Shown: positions 19,956 to 28,612, numbered from the stretch's first letter. The stretch is DNA of 61,359 nt from Campylobacter sp. MIT 97-5078 (GCF_006864455.1 NZ_QHLK01000013.1:1-61359); one strand, 5' to 3'. The notes: generated from the sequence alone by a model not told the origin. Made by a program: numbers and translations.

Positions 19956-19978
19956 TGCATTTTCCTTTTGGCTATATT

Positions 19979-20252
19979 TTTTCTTGAAACTCTCATTTTT
20001 AAATCTCAATTATTATAATTATATAATAAAAAATAATAAAAGTCAAGTAAATTAACAAAAAAAATAATAAAAAATATAAAAATTTTCCATCTTTCCTCCC
20101 TTTTTACAAGCTTCTTTAGGTGCTTGTATGAATATTGCTTTAGAGATTTGCTGGGTGTCTCCGCTCCTTTTATGCTAAAGACAAATAAAAATAAAAAAAA
20201 TATAAATTAACAAAAAAAATGCTATAATACAATAAAAAAAAGGATAAAGATG
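19979..20252. repeat. 274-bp direct repeat, copy 1 (bidirectional control region)
   Basis: Almost identical to 45021-45294 apart from A-run length and one substitution. Leftward it holds a consensus promoter: TTGACT (20046-20041) and TATAAT (20023-20018) with a 17-bp spacer. Rightward it holds an extended -10, TGCTATAAT (20220-20228), before the HTH gene. The middle has a 6-bp-stem hairpin (ACAAGC/GCTTGT) and an unusually non-AT-rich conserved block of about 90 bp. The block can encode a 16-codon peptide rightward (MNIALEICWVSPLLLC) and a longer lysine-rich frame leftward. Confidence 0.85.
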
Positions 20253-20585
20253 ACAAGAAAAAAATTTGATGATTTATTGGAGCAATGTGGCTTTAAAACT
20301 TATACCGAGTTGGCCAATAGACTTGGTTTGACTTCACAAACTATTGTGATTTGGAATAGAGAAGAAAACTATCCTAATTATGTAGAACAAGCATTGCTGT
20401 GGTATAAAATAGCTAAGGAGTATGATAAACTTATGCTTGCTAACACAGATAAAAATGGAGTTGATAGATCAATTATTAAATTGGAAGCCGAAAATATGAG
20501 GCTGGAGAAGGAATTGCAAAGCTTGATTTCCATAAAGAATGTTATGAAAGATAAAATTATTGCCTTAGTTGATTCTAAATCTTAG
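20250..20585 (+). CDS. Helix-turn-helix DNA-binding protein (CI/XRE-like)
   Basis: A 111-aa protein with an N-terminal repressor-like HTH (KFDDLLEQCGFKTYTELANRLGLTSQTIVIWNRE, residues 5-38) and a C-terminal coiled coil (about 75-108) for dimerisation. It starts at the end of 274-bp repeat copy 1, from an extended -10 promoter. A similar architecture lies after copy 2 (45292). It probably regulates the adjacent control region, repressing element genes or acting as an excision factor. Confidence 0.75.
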   Translation: MTRKKFDDLLEQCGFKTYTELANRLGLTSQTIVIWNREENYPNYVEQALLWYKIAKEYDKLMLANTDKNGVDRSIIKLEAENMRLEKELQSLISIKNVMKDKIIALVDSKS

Positions 20586-20626
20586 AATAGAGTGCTTCAA
20601 ATATATCGTACATTCTTTTTGCTTTT

Positions 20627-20815
20627 CTATTTTTGCAAGCACTTAAATATTTTTTCTTCTTTACATTCTAAAGCCTCTTGGCTTTCTTTTTCGAATTTTT
20701 CTTCTTTTAGTCTTTCAATTTCTTTTGTATTCTTTATTTCTTTGTAGAAGAATAAACCTATAAATGCAAACATAATTAAACTTATAGTTAAAGCAAACAA
20801 GAATACTATACCCAT
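20627..20815 (-). CDS. Small membrane protein
   Basis: A 62-aa protein with one N-terminal transmembrane helix (VFLFALTISLIMFAFIGLFFY) and a charged glutamate/lysine tail, probably cytosolic. Its start overlaps the end of the upstream 97-aa gene by ten bases. Function is unknown. It is the last gene of the leftward small-gene run. Confidence 0.55.
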   Translation of the reverse strand: MGIVFLFALTISLIMFAFIGLFFYKEIKNTKEIERLKEEKFEKESQEALECKEEKIFKCLQK

Positions 20816-21099
20816 TGTAACTCTCTTTTTATATTTTGCTTATCTTCTAAATCCTTGCAATACCAAGCTAAATTTTTTATATCAGCATATACATCAAAGA
20901 TTAAGATAAAGAATAAAAGTGAAAATATACTTATCCCTGCAATGAGATTTGTTTGACTATCTCTATGAAATAAAACAATTGCTATTATAATGATAAATGC
21001 AAGGCTTGCAAAGATAAGTTTTTGCAAGCTTTCCTTGATTAACTCCTTATAATGTGATTCATTGCTGAATGGAACACTTTGGGTAAATTGCTCCTTCAT
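20806..21099 (-). CDS. Small two-helix membrane protein
   Basis: A 97-aa protein with two adjacent hydrophobic helices (about residues 26-45 and 50-70) between polar ends. AAAAGGAG precedes the ATG. It is coupled to the 26-codon ORF upstream and the 62-aa gene downstream. No family recognised. Confidence 0.6.
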   Translation of the reverse strand: MKEQFTQSVPFSNESHYKELIKESLQKLIFASLAFIIIIAIVLFHRDSQTNLIAGISIFSLLFFILIFDVYADIKNLAWYCKDLEDKQNIKRELQWV

Positions 21100-21102
21100 A
21101 TA

Positions 21103-21183
21103 CTAACTCCTTTTTATGTAATCAAAAGATGCTTCATCTTTTTCTAAATCAAAATAAATTATATCACTTTCTAAGCATTTCAC
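21103..21183 (-). CDS. 26-residue acidic peptide ORF
   Basis: A GTG start with AAGGAG six bases upstream opens MKCLESDIIYFDLEKDEAS, and its stop overlaps the ribosome site of the next gene. The strong site and coupling suggest it is translated. Function is unknown, possibly a coupling leader. Confidence 0.45.
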   Translation of the reverse strand: MKCLESDIIYFDLEKDEASFDYIKRS

Positions 21184-21219
21184 TTTTAACTCCTTATTTC
21201 ATAACTAACTTTTAAAATA

Positions 21220-21801
21220 TTAGCCCCAATATAAGCCATAACAATTATCAACAAAATCTAAAAACCTTAGAGAAGCCTCGTTTAAATTATCTAAAATATC
21301 CTTTCTTTTGAACAAGTAATTTCTTATGTATTTGTCTTTAAAATCATAGTAAGTAAGCTTTCTATCATTAAATTCATGAAGTATAAACCCATTTTTGATA
21401 ATTTCAGTATTAAAATCCTCAATTTTATGCTTTTGACATATATCTTTTAAATCAGTGATAAAATTTTGCTCTGCTTGCATTAAAATCAAGTAAGCTAAAT
21501 TGATACTACTAGAAAAGTCAAGATCATATGATATTCTTGTTTGTAAAACCATTTCTGCCAAATTTAAAGCAAGCTTTTTATTATCAAAAATCATCAAATA
21601 CCTAGCATTTCTTAAAGCTTGTATTATGCAGTTAATACCACCTATATTACGCTCACACTTAAAAGCTATGTTATAAAAAGAAACTAAGTCTTTATACATG
21701 GCTAACTCTTTTTTTGCTGTGTTGCAAAAAGAATCTAAGTGTTCATATCTTTCTAGTTCTTTTTTTAAAGCTTTATTTTCTTTTTGTAAGTCAGTTTCCA
21801 T
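21220..21801 (-). CDS. Unknown protein with N-terminal coiled coil
   Basis: A 193-aa soluble protein. Residues 1-35 form a predicted coiled coil (DLQKENKALKKELERYE) and the rest is helical, with aromatic-rich C-terminus (FLDFVDNCYGLYWG). No family recognised. It lies downstream of the nuclease gene in the same direction, so it probably belongs to the tail of the conjugation operon group. Confidence 0.55.
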   Translation of the reverse strand: METDLQKENKALKKELERYEHLDSFCNTAKKELAMYKDLVSFYNIAFKCERNIGGINCIIQALRNARYLMIFDNKKLALNLAEMVLQTRISYDLDFSSSINLAYLILMQAEQNFITDLKDICQKHKIEDFNTEIIKNGFILHEFNDRKLTYYDFKDKYIRNYLFKRKDILDNLNEASLRFLDFVDNCYGLYWG

Positions 21802-21842
21802 TTTTCATCTCCTTAAATACTTATATTTATTTAGCATTGTTC

Positions 21843-22373
21843 TTACTCCTTTATTTTCTTTTTCCTAAATTCACTTGGCTTTATAACTTTATCATCAGCC
21901 CAAAGTCCTAATTTAAAACTCTTAGCGTCTGCTTCTTGAATAATATAGTCCTTGCTATATTCAGTATAAGCATGTGCGTATCCATTCGCTACCATAGCAG
22001 AGTTGATGTCTTTATCATTAAATAAAATCAAAGCTATACTTCTTTGGTATCTATCCTTGCCTTTACTGATGACTTTTACTTCTTTGCCTGCGATAAGTGA
22101 AGCAAGAAATTCTTTAGCCTTTTTTCCATAGGCTTGACTTTTTTCAGGAGCATCTATACCATACAGCCTAATTCTATGTTTTGTTTGGCTTGAATCAAGC
22201 ACATCTATAGTATCACCATCTATAATTTTGATCACTATACCTTGAATGATATGTTCTTGTGCTTTTTGCTGACTCAATGATAGTGTATAAGCTGATATAA
22301 CACCTAAAATAAGCACAAGCAAAAGTTGCTTTGGGCTTTTATTCATCAATCTTATGATTTGATTAAATTTCAT
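21843..22373 (-). CDS. Thermonuclease-family (SNase) nuclease
   Basis: Staphylococcal-nuclease fold of 176 aa. An N-terminal hydrophobic segment (LLLVLILGVISAYTLSL) anchors or exports it. The catalytic set is visible: DGDTIDV, the RLYGIDAPE motif and DRYQRSIA. Such calcium-dependent nucleases are often encoded by Campylobacter and Helicobacter conjugative elements. Envelope location suggests DNA degradation outside the cytosol, perhaps blocking uptake of competing DNA, which would mirror known Campylobacter integrated-element DNases. That role is inference. Confidence 0.88.
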   Translation of the reverse strand: MKFNQIIRLMNKSPKQLLLVLILGVISAYTLSLSQQKAQEHIIQGIVIKIIDGDTIDVLDSSQTKHRIRLYGIDAPEKSQAYGKKAKEFLASLIAGKEVKVISKGKDRYQRSIALILFNDKDINSAMVANGYAHAYTEYSKDYIIQEADAKSFKLGLWADDKVIKPSEFRKKKIKE

Positions 22374-22376
22374 TGC

Positions 22377-22580
22377 TTATCTTTCTTTTTTCATCTTTTT
22401 TCCTAATTTCTTTTCCATTGCCTCATCATAGCTGTATTGCTTAGTGCTTTTTGATTCTACTTTTAAATCGTTTTCATCAAATAAACTTGGCTGGTCCCAA
22501 TCTTCGTCCAAATTCAATAAACTGGATTGATCATGATCTACAATATTTTCTTGAAGTTCTTTTCTAGGGTTGTGATTCAT
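22377..22580 (-). CDS. Small hydrophilic protein
   Basis: A 67-aa protein, acidic in the middle (NLDEDWDQPSLFDENDL) and basic at the end (KKLGKKMKKER), likely disordered. It overlaps the end of the virB1-like gene by four bases and stops three bases before the nuclease start. No family recognised. Confidence 0.6.
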   Translation of the reverse strand: MNHNPRKELQENIVDHDQSSLLNLDEDWDQPSLFDENDLKVESKSTKQYSYDEAMEKKLGKKMKKER

Positions 22581-23116
22581 TTTATGTTCCTTTCATTATT
22601 TTTAGCTATTTTTATGAATTCTTTGTCCTTTTTCTCAAGTTTCTTTTTTACAATGTACATTTTTAAAACTCTTTTCTTTTCTTCTTCTTGTTTTTGAGCT
22701 TGAGCTAAAATTTCAAGAACCTCTTTACCATAAGGATTGCTCTTAATCTTGCCATTGTAACAAGTAAGCCCTTTTATATTCGCTCCATATTTATCAAAGC
22801 ATTTTTTAAGTATCGTAGCTCCTGCAAAAATATTTATTCTAGGCTTTTCAAGCAAGTCTTTTTCACTTATGCCATAGTCTTTTTTAAGCCATTTAAGGTG
22901 CATAGAATTAATTTGCATAATGCCTATGTCATAAGTGCCATTTTTATTTGAACGATTTATAGCCTTTGGATTATGCCTACTTTCTTTATAAGCAATAGCC
23001 CACAAAAGTTTAGGATTAAGTCCATAAGCCTTGCCTGCTTCTATGAAATGATTGCTTGCTTTTGCATTTAAGTAAGTAAAAAGCAGTAAAATGGGAAGAA
23101 AATTTAATTTAGTCAT
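22577..23116 (-). CDS. virB1: VirB1-like lytic transglycosylase
   Basis: Opens peptidoglycan for assembly of the secretion channel. It has a signal peptide (residues 1-18, ending NAKA) and an SLT domain with catalytic glutamate in AIAYKESRHNPKAIN, then DIGIMQINSMHLKWL and CYNGKIKSNPYGKEVL. Length is 179 aa, with a lysine-rich C-terminal tail. It sits downstream of ssb, outside the main virB block, as in several Campylobacter plasmids. Confidence 0.88.
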   Translation of the reverse strand: MTKLNFLPILLLFTYLNAKASNHFIEAGKAYGLNPKLLWAIAYKESRHNPKAINRSNKNGTYDIGIMQINSMHLKWLKKDYGISEKDLLEKPRINIFAGATILKKCFDKYGANIKGLTCYNGKIKSNPYGKEVLEILAQAQKQEEEKKRVLKMYIVKKKLEKKDKEFIKIAKNNERNIK

Positions 23117-23214
23117 CTTTTAAGCCTTGAATATAGCATAGCTTTAAATTCTTTTGTAAGCCTTTTAAGCTGTTCTTTACAAGTTTTTAAATTCTTTTTT
23201 TTGTTCATTGGCAT
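23113..23214 (-). CDS. 33-residue basic peptide ORF
   Basis: A frame opening MPMNKKKNLKTCKEQLKRL has AGGATAAA upstream, and its TGA overlaps the virB1 ATG. About a third of residues are lysine or arginine. Tight coupling on both sides suggests a genuine small gene. No function is assigned. Confidence 0.45.
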   Translation of the reverse strand: MPMNKKKNLKTCKEQLKRLTKEFKAMLYSRLKR

Positions 23215-23230
23215 TTTTTATTTATCCTCT

Positions 23231-23371
23231 TTATCGTTGTTTTTTTTCAGTTTCTTCTTTTTCTTTCATATTTTGATTAATGATATAAAAGCTTACTGCT
23301 ATAAAAAATAAGATAGCACACATTTCAAAGGTGCTAAGATTAGCTATAAGAGCATTTGTATTGTTTATCAT
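23231..23371 (-). CDS. 46-residue single-span membrane protein
   Basis: From the ATG at 23371 (AAAGGAT upstream) the product has one transmembrane helix (EMCAILFFIAVSFYIINQ) and a charged tail. A longer frame running back into ssb lacks a ribosome site. It follows the ssb terminator and precedes the small basic ORF. Confidence 0.5.
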   Translation of the reverse strand: MINNTNALIANLSTFEMCAILFFIAVSFYIINQNMKEKEETEKKQR

Positions 23372-23390
23372 TTTTTTATCCTTTAAAATT

Positions 23391-23410
23391 AAAAGCCCAT
23401 AAGGGCTTTT
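23391..23410 (-). terminator. Terminator after ssb
   Basis: Stem AAAAGCCC/GGGCTTTT with a 4-nt loop, directly abutting the ssb stop and followed leftward by an A/T tract. A compact intrinsic terminator that is probably leaky, since co-directional genes follow. Confidence 0.75.
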
Positions 23411-23411
23411 C

Positions 23412-23888
23412 TTAGCCAAAAGGCATATCATCTTTATTGATTGCAAATTTAGCCACTTCTTCGCTACTTGGCATTTCATTTTCTTTTAAATCTGTTTGTA
23501 TAGAAGCTGTATCATCTGTTAAAGCAGGAGTATTATTTGTGCTTTGAGTGATGTTATTTTCATCTTTGTTTTTCACAAAGTGAAAATTCCTTACTATGAC
23601 TGAAAAGCCAAATTTTTCTTCTCCTGTTTTCTCATCTATGTATTTGTTGGTATTAATTTCACCCTCACATAAAAATCTATCGCCTTTTTTGAAAAATTTA
23701 TTTGCATTTTCAGCGGATTTATCAAATAAAGTAAGAGGTATCCAATCGGTATGTTCTTCTTTATTGCCTTTAGCATTAACCCATCTTTTTGTAATGGCAA
23801 GTGAGCCTTTAGCCACTGCTTTACCGCTTTGAGTAGAACTCATTTCAAAATCCTTGCCTAAAAAGCCAAATAATGCAACTTTATTCAT
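23412..23888 (-). CDS. ssb: Single-stranded DNA-binding protein (element copy)
   Basis: OB-fold SSB of 158 aa. N-terminal MNKVALFGFLGKDFEM and the conserved EHTDWIPLTLFDKSAENA segment are typical. The C-terminus ends in the acidic tip DDMPFG that recruits partner proteins. Plasmid SSBs coat transferred or replicating single strands. Its presence with a primase-like protein and topoisomerase indicates self-sufficient DNA processing. Confidence 0.92.
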   Translation of the reverse strand: MNKVALFGFLGKDFEMSSTQSGKAVAKGSLAITKRWVNAKGNKEEHTDWIPLTLFDKSAENANKFFKKGDRFLCEGEINTNKYIDEKTGEEKFGFSVIVRNFHFVKNKDENNITQSTNNTPALTDDTASIQTDLKENEMPSSEEVAKFAINKDDMPFG

Positions 23889-24035
23889 TGTATATCCTTT
23901 TTTTAAATTTATAAACTCATTGTATAAGCTTTGTTTTTAGCATTAGTATGCACCTTGTGTTTGTTTCTTTGTTTGTTAGTAAGTTTTTCCTCCTTGTTTT
24001 ATGTTTGATTTTTTTCTTGAGTGCTTTTTAGGCTT

Positions 24036-24080
24036 TTATCCCTTTGGATACCATTGCTTTTTAACATAATAAAATGGCAT
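24036..24080 (-). CDS. 14-codon ORF or decayed gene start after topoisomerase
   Basis: AAAAGGA and an ATG at 24080 open MPFYYVKKQWYPKG, then a stop. Downstream bases to about 23905 read as a basic polypeptide in shifted frames, so this may be the 5' end of a frameshifted small gene. Nothing else is seen in 23889-24082. Confidence 0.3.
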   Translation of the reverse strand: MPFYYVKKQWYPKG

Positions 24081-24082
24081 AG

Positions 24083-26104
24083 TTATTCCTTTTTATTTTT
24101 CTTAAAAATACTATCTATAAAAGCCCTACAAATACTTATATCGCTTTCATAGTCCTTTGGTAATTCAAGCTTATTTTTTTCAGCCAAATCCCTTGCAAGT
24201 TTAATTTGTTTTTCACTTGGAGGCTTTTTAGGAGCTGTTTTGATAAGTTCATCTATAGCTTTTTTGCAAAGATTAAAGTCTTTAAAGGCATCTTGAGGAA
24301 GTTCTTTGTTTTGTTCTTTACAAAGCTTTTCTAAAAGCCTGATTTGAGCTTCGCTTGGTTCTTTATTACTTATATCAGTATTTACAAAATTCATTTTTTG
24401 ATGAAGAGGCTTTACAAAGTCGAGGTATTTACATTCATTTTTTGATATAGCTTCTAAGACTTCTTCCATAGTTCTTGTATATTCGCTTTTAGTAATCCAC
24501 TCATCATTTGCTAAAAGCAGTTCAATTATTTTCATACCTTTTTCTGTTGGTGCTATTTCATTATTTTTACCTTTTTTAACAAGTTCTATATATTGTCTTT
24601 TTAACAAGGTTGGTAAAAAAGAAGCATAAGTGCTTGGTCTTCCAATACCTTCTTTTTCAAGCAAAGATATGAAAGAGCTTTCTTTGTATCTACTTGGAGC
24701 TTGTCTTTTGATTTCCTTGTTTTCTAAATTATTAAGCCTTATATGTGAGCTTTGAGTTAAAAAATCTAAGTCAAGCTTACTTACAGGATTTTCTTCGTTG
24801 TTTTTGTTAGGATTTTCTTCTTCTACTTCATTTTCATCATCTTTAGCCTTAAAAATGCTTGCATAGCCTTCATATAAAACCTTGCTATATGAAGTTTTAA
24901 AAGGACTTGCCTTAATGGTAAAATTATAATTTGTAATTTGGGTGATTTTATCCTTAGCTTGAGATAAGACTGAGTTTTTATATATCAAAGTATAAAGCTT
25001 GATATGATCAGCACTAAGCTTTTTAGCTCCCTCGTTCATTTCAGCATTAGCTTTTTCTATAATTTTTTCTATTTCATCAAAGGCGTGAATATGCGTTATT
25101 CTTATAGCTTCGTGAGCTTCAGCTTGACTTTGCTTACCTGCTTTATATTCTCTTTTTTGATACCACTGCTCTTTTCCAAAAAAGCTCTCTACTTCAGTGA
25201 TAAATTCAGCACTTAAAGCATTACTATCTGTTCTCGTATAGGTAATAAGTCCTCTTTCAAAGAGTTGTTGAGCCAAGAGCATAGTTTCATCACTTGAAAA
25301 GCCATAAACTTGATTTGCACTTTGTTGCAGTTGTGAGGTTCTAAAGGGTTGATCTGGAGTTTTTTTGCTCTCTTTAGTTATTTTATCTTCAAATTTAACT
25401 TCTTTAGTGTCTTGCAAGAATTTTAAAAAGTCTTCAAGTTCGGCTTTATCTTTACATATTTTTTCACTTTCTAAGATAAAATCTTTACCTTCACTTTGAC
25501 AATGAGCCTTAAGCTTATAACTTAGTTTTTCACTCTCATCAAGACTATTAAAGGCTTTGATTTCTTTTTCTTTTGAAACTATGAAATTTAAGGCTGGAGT
25601 TTGCACTCTGCCTATGCTTGTATTTCTATCACTAAGTAAATTAATGTATTTTGGGCTTAGAATAAAGCCTACGAGTTTATCTCCTACGCTTCTTGCTTTA
25701 AAGGCTTCAAATTCATTAAAATTACTCTTAGTAAAATCAAGAGCATTAGCAAGCCCTTTTTTAATACCTGCTTCAGTTATTTCGTAAAATTCAGCTCTTT
25801 TAATGCTTTTGGCTATATTTTTGATCACTTGATAAAACATATAGCCTATAGCATAGCCCTCTCTATCAGGGTCAGTAGCGATAAAGACTTCTTTACCCTT
25901 GCATTTAGAAAAGATAAAATTCATTCTTTTTTTAACCTCTTCACTTTTAAACTCAAAATTTGGGGCATAACTACTAAAATTTATGTAATTATGGTTTGGT
26001 AAGTCTTTGAAATGTCCTATGGTTGCATAGGTTTCAAAGCCACTGATTTTTTGTATTTTGTCCTTTTTATTTGGACTTTCTATGATGATGATTGAATCAC
26101 TCAT
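24083..26104 (-). CDS. Type IA DNA topoisomerase (plasmid type)
   Basis: Relaxes or decatenates DNA through single-strand passage. The Toprim domain holds IIIIESPNKKDKI and ATDPDREGYAIGY, and the catalytic tyrosine lies in RGLITYTRTDSNAL near residue 288. The C-terminus lacks zinc fingers and instead carries two tandem repeats beginning PSEAQIRLLEKL and PSEKQIKLARDL. Length is 673 aa. Topoisomerases of this kind accompany conjugative systems and may clear links left after transfer. It sits directly after virB6. Confidence 0.9.
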   Translation of the reverse strand: MSDSIIIIESPNKKDKIQKISGFETYATIGHFKDLPNHNYINFSSYAPNFEFKSEEVKKRMNFIFSKCKGKEVFIATDPDREGYAIGYMFYQVIKNIAKSIKRAEFYEITEAGIKKGLANALDFTKSNFNEFEAFKARSVGDKLVGFILSPKYINLLSDRNTSIGRVQTPALNFIVSKEKEIKAFNSLDESEKLSYKLKAHCQSEGKDFILESEKICKDKAELEDFLKFLQDTKEVKFEDKITKESKKTPDQPFRTSQLQQSANQVYGFSSDETMLLAQQLFERGLITYTRTDSNALSAEFITEVESFFGKEQWYQKREYKAGKQSQAEAHEAIRITHIHAFDEIEKIIEKANAEMNEGAKKLSADHIKLYTLIYKNSVLSQAKDKITQITNYNFTIKASPFKTSYSKVLYEGYASIFKAKDDENEVEEENPNKNNEENPVSKLDLDFLTQSSHIRLNNLENKEIKRQAPSRYKESSFISLLEKEGIGRPSTYASFLPTLLKRQYIELVKKGKNNEIAPTEKGMKIIELLLANDEWITKSEYTRTMEEVLEAISKNECKYLDFVKPLHQKMNFVNTDISNKEPSEAQIRLLEKLCKEQNKELPQDAFKDFNLCKKAIDELIKTAPKKPPSEKQIKLARDLAEKNKLELPKDYESDISICRAFIDSIFKKNKKE

Positions 26105-26116
26105 TTTTTACTCCTT

Positions 26117-27319
26117 TTATTTGTTATAATATTGAGAACTCGCATTAAAGCCATTTTTTTGAACTTGGTGTTGTTGAATATTCTTTTTAAGATTTTTAAA
26201 TCCTCCTTTAAATAATTCCCCTGCAACGCCTGTCATTCCGCCTTTTGATTGTGAGTAAGATTGTAAAGCATTTAAGCCCGTTCCTAGCTTTCCACCTGTT
26301 GCCATATTAGCTGTTTCAAATGCTGTTTTACCTGCTAATCCTCCTACTAACATACCTGCTCCTGCAGTTGCTCCTAAGACAGCTTGAGCAGCTCCTGCTG
26401 TAAAGCCTCCTCCATTTTCAGTGCTTCCTATCATAGTATTTATCCATTCAGGTATTTTTCTAAGAATATAAATGCCTATTAGTAAGTTAAGAAGTCCTAT
26501 AAAAAAGGTATAAAAAACATTTCTATAAATAAATTCCCCACTTTGAATTCCTGCAAATTCATTGATTTTATCCATTACCATTAAAGAAAACATAGTCATA
26601 GGAACAAATAAAGTTATAGCTATATAATTTTTAAGCCAAGAAAAGAAATTGCCTCTTGTTTGAGGTGTTAGCAAACATATCATCATAATAGGAGCAAAAG
26701 AACCAAATATAAAGCTTGCAAAGCTTGAAGCTACTTGCATAATAATAATTCCTGCACAAACTATAGCTAATAATAAAATATAAACTAGCCACAAAAACAT
26801 TCTAAAAAATGAAGTTATTATATTAAACATATCATCAAATGAACCTCCTTTATTTGCGACATATCCTAGAGCATTATCGCCTTCTTCTTGTGCTTGAATT
26901 CCAAATTCATAACCTTGAACCCAAAAATTAAGTGGAGTTTCTATAACTCTTTCCATAATTTCTCCTACATTACCTCCACCCGCGAATGAAGAAACCATGG
27001 CTTTAAGTAGTTTTTGAGGCAATAAAAACCAAGATTTAAATTCTTGATATGTCCCTAAACTTGATAAAGTGCCATAAATAAAAATAAATAGGATAAGCCA
27101 TATTCCGCCTTTAAATAAATCATCTTTTGCAAAGCCTGATTTTAGATGTCTTATACACCAAAAAACAAGTATTATGCCTATTAAACAATAAGCTAGAGAA
27201 TTATAAAAAATATAGCTTAGCGATGAATACATTGTTGCATCTATGTTTGCACCTAAATTTGCAATCATAGCGTTAAATCTATTGTAAGTTGTTGCTATAC
27301 CTATATCGAGTTTTTCCAT
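26117..27319 (-). CDS. virB6: VirB6/TrbL-like inner-membrane channel protein
   Basis: Polytopic protein forming part of the inner-membrane DNA channel. About six transmembrane helices lie between residues 35 and 285, with a periplasmic loop between the third and fourth. A glycine/alanine-rich C-terminus (AAQAVLGATAGAGMLVGGLAG) is typical of TrbL/VirB6 relatives. Length is 400 aa. It lies between a 92-aa gene and the topoisomerase, downstream of the main virB block. Confidence 0.8.
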   Translation of the reverse strand: MEKLDIGIATTYNRFNAMIANLGANIDATMYSSLSYIFYNSLAYCLIGIILVFWCIRHLKSGFAKDDLFKGGIWLILFIFIYGTLSSLGTYQEFKSWFLLPQKLLKAMVSSFAGGGNVGEIMERVIETPLNFWVQGYEFGIQAQEEGDNALGYVANKGGSFDDMFNIITSFFRMFLWLVYILLLAIVCAGIIIMQVASSFASFIFGSFAPIMMICLLTPQTRGNFFSWLKNYIAITLFVPMTMFSLMVMDKINEFAGIQSGEFIYRNVFYTFFIGLLNLLIGIYILRKIPEWINTMIGSTENGGGFTAGAAQAVLGATAGAGMLVGGLAGKTAFETANMATGGKLGTGLNALQSYSQSKGGMTGVAGELFKGGFKNLKKNIQQHQVQKNGFNASSQYYNK

Positions 27320-27321
27320 TT

Positions 27322-27600
27322 TTATATCCTTAATCTTGTAATATTTTTCTTAGCCATATTCCTTGAAATAGGAATTTGTTCTATTATAATTTCTTCTTTA
27401 ATTTCTTCATTTGTTAAAAAGTCATAGCCTAAGACCACAATTTCACTTTTTTGTATATACACATTATCCTCTTCTTTAAGCTCTATAATTTCTTCCTTTG
27501 TTTGAGGAAGTTTATTCTCATTATTTACCTTTTTGTCCTTATTTAAGTCTTTTTCATCTATTTCAAGGAAGTTCATAAAATTAAACAAGGCAAGTAACAA
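27322..27600 (-). CDS. Unknown acidic protein next to virB6
   Basis: A 92-aa hydrophilic, glutamate/lysine-rich protein (LKEEDNVYIQKSEIVVLGYD). The TTG at 27600 is favoured by AAAGGAT five bases upstream. An internal ATG would remove eight residues. Its stop is three bases before virB6, so it is probably translationally linked to it. No family recognised. Confidence 0.55.
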   Translation of the reverse strand: MLLALFNFMNFLEIDEKDLNKDKKVNNENKLPQTKEEIIELKEEDNVYIQKSEIVVLGYDFLTNEEIKEEIIIEQIPISRNMAKKNITRLRI

Positions 27601-27695
27601 GTTTTATCCTTTATATAAGCTATAAACTCATAGCTTTGTTGTTTTCAAGCTTTTTATATTCTTGTTGTTGTATTTTTAATCCTTTAAACAAAAAC

Positions 27696-27720
27696 ACCCA
27701 CAGAAGAATCTTCTATGGGT
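27696..27720 (-). terminator. Terminator after the ArdC-type gene
   Basis: Stem arms ACCCA/TGGGT and AGAAGA/TCTTCT form an extended hairpin just past the gene's stop. Leftward it continues GTTTTTGTTT, the expected U-tract. Confidence 0.75.
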
Positions 27721-27727
27721 TTAAAAC

Positions 27728-28612
27728 TTAACGAGTAAAACTAAGCTCTTTCTTAGCTTCTCTATTAAGGGTTTGGGTTTGAGTTCTTTGGTAATCATTC
27801 CCACTTTTTACCGCTTTAACAAAATTGCTTAAGTTTTGAGCTAAATTAGCGTTTAAGCCAAAATTTGTGATTCTTTCAGGTTTTGCGAGTTTCTCAGGAT
27901 TTTGCCTGAAATACTCTGCTCGTTTTTCAACCTTGCTTAAATCTCTTGGCTTTAACTTGCTGGTATCAAGGTCGGTAAATTGTGAGATATGGTAAAGATT
28001 TATGGTTTCAAGCATAGGTGCTTTAAAAGGCACATATTCTTTTACTTCTCTCATCACAGGCTGTCCCTTTTCATCAAATTTGAAATTACCCTCTTTGTCT
28101 TTAGCTTGGGTTTTGATGACTTGATTGTTTTCATCAACCTTGTTTTGCCACTGCCCCTCTTGCACATAAGGAATTTTTACTCCTAGCACATAGGCAGTTT
28201 TACCATTTTTAGTAAGCACTTCATTACCATCTTGATCAAGTTGCTTTTTGAGTTTCCCACCTAAAAGATTAGCCTCATTCATAGTAAGAAAGGTAGGCTC
28301 TTTGTATCCATTAAGTTGAGTAACGCAACGCAAAATGACATCGCTTACATTAGTATATGGTTGTCCTGTTTTAGCATTGTAAGGCATAGAATTAGCAATT
28401 TCTTCTTTACTCATATTCTTGTTCCAAAATGCCATTTCAGGTTTATTTTGTTCCCTTGCTTGTTGTGAAGTTTTCACAATTATGCTTGCGTGATAGCTAT
28501 TTATACTAGCTTCTCTTTCAGCATTTGTTTTATCTTCCCATTTTACATAGGGTTGTTCTTGCTGTTGAGCTTGTTTTATTTGTTCTTCAGCTTTACTTTT
28601 TTTAGTTGCCAT
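27728..28612 (-). CDS. ArdC N-domain (ssDNA-binding, DUF1738-like) protein
   Basis: Residues about 60-130 match the ArdC N-terminal domain: PYNAKTGQPYTNVSDVIL, then a LGGKLKK segment after YKEPTFLTMNEANL. In ArdC this domain binds single-stranded DNA and a C-terminal HExxH metalloprotease follows. Here no HExxH is present and the C-terminus is a basic, disordered tail. It might shield incoming strands from restriction, but anti-restriction activity without the protease half is uncertain. It lies in its own unit between virD4 and virB6. Confidence 0.7.
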   Translation of the reverse strand: MATKKSKAEEQIKQAQQQEQPYVKWEDKTNAEREASINSYHASIIVKTSQQAREQNKPEMAFWNKNMSKEEIANSMPYNAKTGQPYTNVSDVILRCVTQLNGYKEPTFLTMNEANLLGGKLKKQLDQDGNEVLTKNGKTAYVLGVKIPYVQEGQWQNKVDENNQVIKTQAKDKEGNFKFDEKGQPVMREVKEYVPFKAPMLETINLYHISQFTDLDTSKLKPRDLSKVEKRAEYFRQNPEKLAKPERITNFGLNANLAQNLSNFVKAVKSGNDYQRTQTQTLNREAKKELSFTR

